From Alcaligenaceae bacterium (GTDB taxonomy: Bacteria; Pseudomonadota; Gammaproteobacteria; Burkholderiales; Burkholderiaceae_B): a DNA stretch of 33,355 nt. Positions 24,994 to 33,355 of the stretch are shown one piece after another. The notes beneath the pieces are model-generated. The model had not been told where the DNA came from. It worked only from the letters and a program-made list of their open reading frames with translations, and searched no databases. Position 1 is the first letter of the stretch; every line of letters starts with the position of its first letter. Both the position numbers and the translations under genes were made by a program. Where the stretch lies: positions 1-33,355 of the forward strand of contig JAJUFT010000025.1 in the NCBI GenBank assembly GCA_029263615.1, in the 5' to 3' direction.

Positions 24994-25484
24994 TTGGCAG
25001 TGACAAAGAAAGGATCTTCACATTCGGGTGACGTGCAGAACACTCTGCCACCCGATCTGGCGCCGAACATGGCGTACGGCGTTCTGACGGAATTGGTCGG
25101 CTACTGTCTGCGGCGGGCGCAGATCCGCATCTACCAGGATTTTCAGGACGTCATGGAGCCATGGTCGATCACGCCGCCGCGCTTCTCGGCCATGATCCTG
25201 ATTCGCCGGAACCCGCAGATGAAACTCACCGAGCTGGCCCAGGGCATGGGGATCGCGCGCTCGGCGCTGTGGAAGTGGTGAATTCCCTGGCCAAACTGGG
25301 CTACGTGCGCCGCTGCGACTCCCCGACGGACCGGCGTGCCTACGCGCTGGCGCTCACGCCTGAAGGTGAGGCCGTGCTGGACAAGGCGACGGAACTGGTG
25401 AGGGAACACGACGCGCGCATCAGTGCCCGACTGAGCGAGGAAGAGCATGTTCAACTGCGCAATTTGCTCAATAAACTCGGTTAA
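24994..25484 (+). pseudogene. MarR-family regulator, interrupted by a one-base frameshift
   Basis: Two overlapping frames together encode a typical 163-residue MarR protein. The first, from TTG 24994 (GGAG at 24982-24985), reads through TPPRFSAMILIRRNPQMKLT and ELAQGMGIARS and then hits a stop ending at 25281. The second frame continues AVEVVNSLAKLGYVRRCDSP, TDRRAYALALTPEGEAVLDK to 25484. Adding one G in the TCGGCG at 25261-25266 would give ARSGAVEVVNSLAKLG, the expected recognition-helix sequence. The 491-nt span becomes a multiple of three with that base. As written, the product ends inside the recognition helix and lacks the wing and C-terminal dimerisation helix, so it should not function. 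A sequencing error is possible; no slippery site for programmed frameshifting is seen. Confidence 0.85.
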
Positions 25485-25539
25485 CTCCATGTAATGACTG
25501 CGCGTTTCCTGACAAAAGTCAAATATCCCCACTTTCATG

Positions 25540-25569
25540 TTGTGACCCTGCTGGTCGAATGGGTATAGG
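25540..25569 (+). promoter_or_regulatory. Candidate promoter of the thiolase-DUF35 genes
   Basis: TTGTGA (25540-25545) and TATAGG (25564-25569), each four of six consensus, are 18 bp apart and about 110 nt before the thiolase start. A small palindrome TGAC-AAAA-GTCA (25510-25521) lies just upstream. No copy of the MarR-type palindrome is present here. Confidence 0.3.
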
Positions 25570-25678
25570 CTGATCGTGACGCGAGATGCCGCGAGCATGG
25601 CGTTATCTTCAGCACGGTGTTCGTGCCATCCCGTCGCCGCTTTTCGATTTCACATGCGTAACTTCAAGGGGATATGCC

Positions 25679-26959
25679 ATGAGTGGTTCGCAGTTGAGGG
25701 AGAAGGTAGTCATTACAGGGGTGGGCTGCTCCAGATTCGGAGATTTGCTCAGTACACCGGAATTGAAGGGAAAGAGCCTTCAGGAGCTGACGGCCTCCGC
25801 CGTGAAGGAGGCCCTCGACGACGCCGGCATCTCGGGGCAGGATGTCGATGCCGTCTTCGTCGGGAATGCCATGGTCCACAGTTCGCAGCTGCCGGGTACG
25901 TACTCACAGCTGTCCAAGTGGACGGGCACGCAGTTCAAGGCAGGGGTGCACTTCGAGGCTCAGTGTTCCACGACCAATATCGGCATTGCGATGGCGGCCA
26001 TGGCCATTGCCGCAGGGGTCTACGACACGGTGCTGGTCTACGGGTTCGAAACGACACGCACCAAAGTCAGGGATTACAGTCCTTACGAGCGCGAATCCAT
26101 TTCGCATCAACAGACCTGGCTGTGGACCGACATGGCGGTGAACCAGGCGTATGGCGTGCCTCAGGGCTACGACATTTTCTCCACCTACAACGGGTTGATG
26201 GCGCTGGGCTATTGCCGCAAATACGGCATGTCCATCGAAGACTTCGACAAGGGCATGTACGAGTTGTGTCGAACCCGCCGCTTCCACGGTTCGATGAACC
26301 CCAAGGCCAATATCCAGGAGACCCTCGAAGCGCGGGCCGTTCGCAAGGGCTATTCCGACCCCTTCGAGTATTGGCAGTCCGAGGACAACCCGTTCGTGGC
26401 CTGGCCGTCCCGCCTGCTCAGCCTGGTGACGACGGCCGATGGCGCTTCGGCCATCGTGCTCACGCGGGAAAGCCTCGCGCGGGGCCTGAAATCCGATCCC
26501 ATTCTGCTGAAGGGCTTCGGCATCAGCTACGGTGACCTGCCCTGGTACGGCGCCGACCCCACCCACCTGGAAATCGACAAACGCGCTTCCGAGCACGCCA
26601 TGCAGATGGCAGGCATCTCGGCGCAAGACATCGACTACCTGCACACCCACGATTGCTCGCATATTTCCAGCATCTGTTCGGCCGAAACCATCGGCTACCT
26701 GCCTCCGGGCGAAGGGCTCAAGGCGGCTCGCGACGGCAGGCTCCGATTTGATGGCGATCGACCCATGTCCACGCACGGCGGGCGTCACGCCTTTGGTCAT
26801 GCCTGGGCCGCCAGCGCCGGTTCCGACACGTACGAAGCCGTGCTGCAAATGAGAGGGAAGGCGGGCGCACGACAGATTCCCAAACGCCCGGAAACCTGTG
26901 TGATCCACACTCATGGTTATGCAATGATCGCCGCAGTCATCGTTTTGGAAGGGGTCTGA
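25679..26959 (+). CDS. Thiolase-like protein, PhlC/SCPx type, partner of a DUF35 protein
   Basis: A 426-residue thiolase-superfamily enzyme. The nucleophilic cysteine is Cys96 in HFEAQCSTTNIG, and the catalytic histidine is the one in HAFGHAWAASAG, which replaces the usual GHPxGATG. The second, C-terminal cysteine of classic thiolases (CxGGG) is absent; the segment reads HTHGYAMIAAVIVLEG, closer to the GGYAAHNSVIVL ending of PhlC. Such non-classical thiolases act with an OB-fold DUF35 subunit, and one is encoded 1 nt downstream. Likely chemistry is C-acyl transfer or retro-Claisen cleavage of an acyl-CoA (inference). ATG 25679 has AAGGGGA 6 nt upstream. The neighbouring MarR, monooxygenase and Bug genes suggest a catabolic role. 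Confidence 0.85.
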   Translation: MSGSQLREKVVITGVGCSRFGDLLSTPELKGKSLQELTASAVKEALDDAGISGQDVDAVFVGNAMVHSSQLPGTYSQLSKWTGTQFKAGVHFEAQCSTTNIGIAMAAMAIAAGVYDTVLVYGFETTRTKVRDYSPYERESISHQQTWLWTDMAVNQAYGVPQGYDIFSTYNGLMALGYCRKYGMSIEDFDKGMYELCRTRRFHGSMNPKANIQETLEARAVRKGYSDPFEYWQSEDNPFVAWPSRLLSLVTTADGASAIVLTRESLARGLKSDPILLKGFGISYGDLPWYGADPTHLEIDKRASEHAMQMAGISAQDIDYLHTHDCSHISSICSAETIGYLPPGEGLKAARDGRLRFDGDRPMSTHGGRHAFGHAWAASAGSDTYEAVLQMRGKAGARQIPKRPETCVIHTHGYAMIAAVIVLEGV

Positions 26960-26960
26960 C

Positions 26961-27380
26961 ATGAACGACGCAACGCTTCAACCCAATGCCATCCGCAGCT
27001 ACTACGAAGGCCTTGCACAAGGGGTGTTTCGGGCGGTCAAATGCACGCACTGCAACCGCGTCACCTTCCCGCCCACCGGCTGCTGCGAACACTGCGGAAG
27101 CTGGGAGCTGCAGGATACGGAAGTGTGCGGGGACGCCACCTTGCTGTTCGCGACGCACAATATCGCGCCGGCCTGCCACCCGCGCTTCGAGTCGATTGCT
27201 CCCTATGTTTACGGACACCTGCAGCTGGAAGAGGGGCCGTTCCTCCATGCCATTGTGCTGGGTGTGGACCCGACACCGGAAGCCCTGCGCAAGGTCTTTG
27301 AAAAGGGCCCGATGCCGGCCAAGGCCGAGGTCCTCGACATGCAGGACCTCAAGGTGCTGGCGTTCCGCGTGAATGCCTGA
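26961..27380 (+). CDS. Zinc-ribbon OB-fold (DUF35) protein, thiolase partner
   Basis: A 139-residue protein of the DUF35 family. An N-terminal helix (IRSYYEGLAQG) is followed by a rubredoxin-like zinc ribbon with CTHC (about 33-36) and the second pair in CCEHCGS (about 46-52), then an OB-fold domain to the end. DUF35 proteins form complexes with thiolase-like subunits (archaeal acetoacetyl-CoA thiolase/HMG-CoA synthase, PhlB with PhlC, ChsH2 with Ltp2) and help bind or channel CoA thioesters. It starts one base after the thiolase stop, so the pair is cotranslated. The substrate is unknown. Confidence 0.9.
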   Translation: MNDATLQPNAIRSYYEGLAQGVFRAVKCTHCNRVTFPPTGCCEHCGSWELQDTEVCGDATLLFATHNIAPACHPRFESIAPYVYGHLQLEEGPFLHAIVLGVDPTPEALRKVFEKGPMPAKAEVLDMQDLKVLAFRVNA

Positions 27381-27591
27381 TTCCGGCAGGACGTGAGTCG
27401 GTCCGGCAGGATGCCGTCAGGGCCTGAACACGGCATCCGCTGCATGCCCGGGCCGACTTGCGGTCAGTGACACTGGATAAAACCCGTCACCGAATCCCCC
27501 ACACACTGCTTCCCGCGCCTACGCTGTCGGGAATCCCGCCTCCCAGGGGCGGATTCTCGCGCAAACACAATGAATTTTCAGTGGAGCGGCC

Positions 27592-31570
<3,979 letters not shown>

Positions 31571-31572
31571 AG

Positions 31573-32673
31573 ATGGCGGATATCCATAAAGTCGGTCAGG
31601 GCACGCAGTCCATGACCATGATCCAGGCTTTGCGTTCCGCCATGGACATCATGCTGGAACGTGACGAGAACGTCGTGATCTTCGGGCAGGACGTCGGCTA
31701 TTTCGGGGGGGTGTTTCGCTGCACGGAAGGCCTGCAGGCCAAGTACGGCAAGCACCGCGTCTTCGACGCGCCCATTTCCGAGGGTGGCATCGTCGGCGCG
31801 GCGGTCGGCATGGGGGCCTATGGCCTGCGGCCCGTCGTCGAGATTCAGTTTGCCGATTATTTCTACCCGGCCACCGACCAGATCGTCTCGGAGGCCTCTC
31901 GCCTGCGTTACCGCAGTGCGGGCGACTTCATTGCGCCGCTGACCATACGCATGCCCTCGGGGGGCGGCATTTACGGCGGGCAGACACACAGCCAGAGTCC
32001 CGAAGCCCTGTTCACCCATGTGGCCGGGCTGCGCACGGTCATCCCGTCCAATCCCTACGACGCCAAGGGCCTGCTGATCGCGTCGATCGAATGCGATGAC
32101 CCGGTCATCTTTCTTGAACCCAAGCGTTTGTATAACGGACCTTTCGACGGGCATCACGACAAGCCCGTGGTGCCCTGGTCGCGCCACCCCATGGGCAATG
32201 TGCCGACCGGGTACTACACCGTTCCGCTGGGCGAGGCTCGGGTGCACCGGGAAGGCACGCAGTTGACGCTCATTACGTACGGCACCATGGTGTATGTCGC
32301 GGAAGCCGCCGTGCAGGAAGCCGGGTTCGATGTCGAGATCATCGACCTGCGCACGCTCTGGCCGCTGGACATCGAAGCGCTGATCCGCTCTGTCCGCAAG
32401 ACTGGCCGTTGCCTGGTGCTGCACGAGGCCACGCTGACCAGCGGTTTCGGCGCGGAACTGGCCGCCCTGGTTCAGGAACACTGCTTTTTCCACCTGGAGG
32501 CGCCCATCGAGCGCGTGACCGGGTGGGACACGCCTTATCCCCATGCCCACGAGTGGGCCTATTTCCCCAGCCCGCGCCGGGTGGCGGATGCCATCCGGCG
32601 TGTCATCACCGGTGAACCGGCCTTGCCGCCGCTGATTCCGGAAGACGACGCAGACTTGAGAAAAGGGGAGTGA
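31573..32673 (+). CDS. bkdA2: Branched-chain 2-oxoacid dehydrogenase E1 beta subunit
   Basis: A 366-residue transketolase-like subunit that forms the E1 heterotetramer with the preceding alpha subunit. Recognised segments are MIQALRSAMDIMLERDENVV, FGQDVGYFGGVFRCTEGL, the glutamate-bearing ISEGGIVGAAVGMG and FADYFYPATDQIVSEASRLR. The transketolase C-domain holds LTLITYGTMVYVAEAAV and VEIIDLRTLWPLD, followed by VTGWDTPYPHAHEWAYFP. The length is slightly above the usual 325-350 because of an extra loop around 185-225. It lies 2 nt after bkdA1 and ends 1 nt before the E2 gene, so the three are one operon. Confidence 0.93.
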   Translation: MADIHKVGQGTQSMTMIQALRSAMDIMLERDENVVIFGQDVGYFGGVFRCTEGLQAKYGKHRVFDAPISEGGIVGAAVGMGAYGLRPVVEIQFADYFYPATDQIVSEASRLRYRSAGDFIAPLTIRMPSGGGIYGGQTHSQSPEALFTHVAGLRTVIPSNPYDAKGLLIASIECDDPVIFLEPKRLYNGPFDGHHDKPVVPWSRHPMGNVPTGYYTVPLGEARVHREGTQLTLITYGTMVYVAEAAVQEAGFDVEIIDLRTLWPLDIEALIRSVRKTGRCLVLHEATLTSGFGAELAALVQEHCFFHLEAPIERVTGWDTPYPHAHEWAYFPSPRRVADAIRRVITGEPALPPLIPEDDADLRKGE

Positions 32674-32674
32674 C

Positions 32675-33355
32675 ATGGCGGAATATACGATCAAGATGCC
32701 GGATATCGGTGAAGGCATTGCCGAAGTCGAGCTGGTGGAATGGCATGTCAGGGAGGGCGATGAGGTCGTCGAAGACCAGGTCTTGGCCGATGTCATGACC
32801 GACAAGGCCACAGTGCAGGTACCCTCGCCGGTGAATGGCCGCGTGCTTGCGCTCGGAGGCCGGGTGGGGGAGGTTCTGGCAGTGGGGTCGGAACTGGTCC
32901 GTCTGGAAGTCGCCGGCGAGGGGGCCCCGGGTGGGGAATCGGCGCCCGTGCCGGCCCCGACCCCTGCGTATACCGAAAACGTCGCGCCGCCGGCGGCGCT
33001 GGAGCCTGTGGAGCAGCTGAACGAGCACTCCCCGCAGGAAGCAGAGGAGCCTGCGAACGCGCCCCAACGGAAGGAAACGACAGCGTCTCCTTCGTCCCGC
33101 CCCGCGCGGCGTGAGCGGCCTCTGGCGGCGCCGGCGGTACGCCGTCGTGCGCTGGAGCTGGGCATTGATTTGCGCCGGGTGCCCGGAACGGGCCCGGTCG
33201 GCCAAGTGACCCACGAAGATCTCGAACGCTGGCAACAACACGGCGGTGCGCCGGCCCTCGCCCCAGGCGGCGGGAGCACATCCGGCATGGCGCTGGCGCC
33301 GCGCGAGGGGGTAGAGGAAATTCCCGTCATCGGCCTGCGCCGCAAGATCGCACAG
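32675..33355 (+). CDS. bkdB: Branched-chain 2-oxoacid dehydrogenase E2 (lipoamide acyltransferase), partial
   Basis: The first 227 codons, open to the right edge. A lipoyl domain occupies residues 1-80, with the lipoylated lysine in MTDKATVQV (Lys49). A proline, alanine and glutamate-rich linker (about 85-145) leads to the peripheral-subunit-binding domain (APAVRRRALELGIDLRRVPG, then GPVGQVTHEDLERW), and a second linker to the start of the catalytic domain (EEIPVIGLRRKIAQ). The full protein would transfer the acyl group to CoA and form the core of BCKDH. ATG 32675 starts 1 nt after the E1 beta stop behind AAAAGGGGAG. An E3 (lpdV) gene may follow outside the window. Confidence 0.93.
   Translation, partial: MAEYTIKMPDIGEGIAEVELVEWHVREGDEVVEDQVLADVMTDKATVQVPSPVNGRVLALGGRVGEVLAVGSELVRLEVAGEGAPGGESAPVPAPTPAYTENVAPPAALEPVEQLNEHSPQEAEEPANAPQRKETTASPSSRPARRERPLAAPAVRRRALELGIDLRRVPGTGPVGQVTHEDLERWQQHGGAPALAPGGGSTSGMALAPREGVEEIPVIGLRRKIAQ

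Noticed and set aside
25239-25284. Programmed ribosomal frameshift in the MarR gene.
   Set aside because: No slippery heptamer or downstream pseudoknot is evident, and the family has no such precedent; a one-base deletion or read error explains it more simply.

Overview
This 33.4 kb, high-GC window looks like chromosome from a betaproteobacterium of the Burkholderiales, most likely the Alcaligenaceae (Bordetella/Achromobacter relatives). Two things point there: the chromosomal order recJ - RpfE-type gene - lolC - lolD - tatD ... comEC, and a Bug-type solute receptor of the kind expanded in that family. This placement is inference from gene content; no rRNA, tRNA, CRISPR array, insertion sequence or phage gene was seen.

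Layout. Positions 1-1149 hold the end of a Pot/Fbp-type ABC importer operon on the minus strand: the ATPase and the first codons of the next gene. Divergent from it is an SbcD/SbcC-like pair (YhaO/YhaN type, 1313-5771), followed by an AhpD-like CxxC peroxidase-family gene. Next come a minus-strand AEC-type carrier and, divergent, a four-gene NMT1/Tau/Ssu-type ABC importer (7546-10972) that carries an internal terminator-like hairpin and a second, unrelated solute-binding protein. A neurotransmitter:sodium-type symporter (11071-12426) overlaps tail to tail with an EpsC-type serine acetyltransferase. An HxlR regulator lies upstream of the acetyltransferase on the same strand and faces a SnoaL-like/VOC fusion gene across a 40-bp dyad. 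A bile-acid:sodium-symporter family carrier follows, set off by two clear terminators.

The housekeeping block is recJ and the RpfE-type gene (minus), then lolC-lolD-tatD (plus), and after an interruption comEC and bkdA1-bkdA2-bkdB (branched-chain 2-oxoacid dehydrogenase; the E2 gene runs off the right edge).

The most distinctive accessory region is 22087-27380, between tatD and comEC. On the minus strand it holds an FAD monooxygenase, a DUF3237 protein and a lone Bug receptor. Divergent on the plus strand are a MarR regulator and a PhlC-like thiolase with a zinc-ribbon/OB-fold (DUF35) partner. A perfect 9-bp inverted repeat sits in the divergent promoter just upstream of the monooxygenase ribosome-binding site. 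The MarR gene is broken by a one-base loss in its recognition helix. Together these suggest an undescribed uptake, hydroxylation and C-C bond-making or -breaking pathway that may now be unrepressed.

A second pattern is regulatory. At least three minus-strand genes (AEC carrier, HxlR regulator, RpfE-type gene) have a good -10 hexamer 6-7 nt before the start codon and no Shine-Dalgarno, which is the layout expected of leaderless transcripts.
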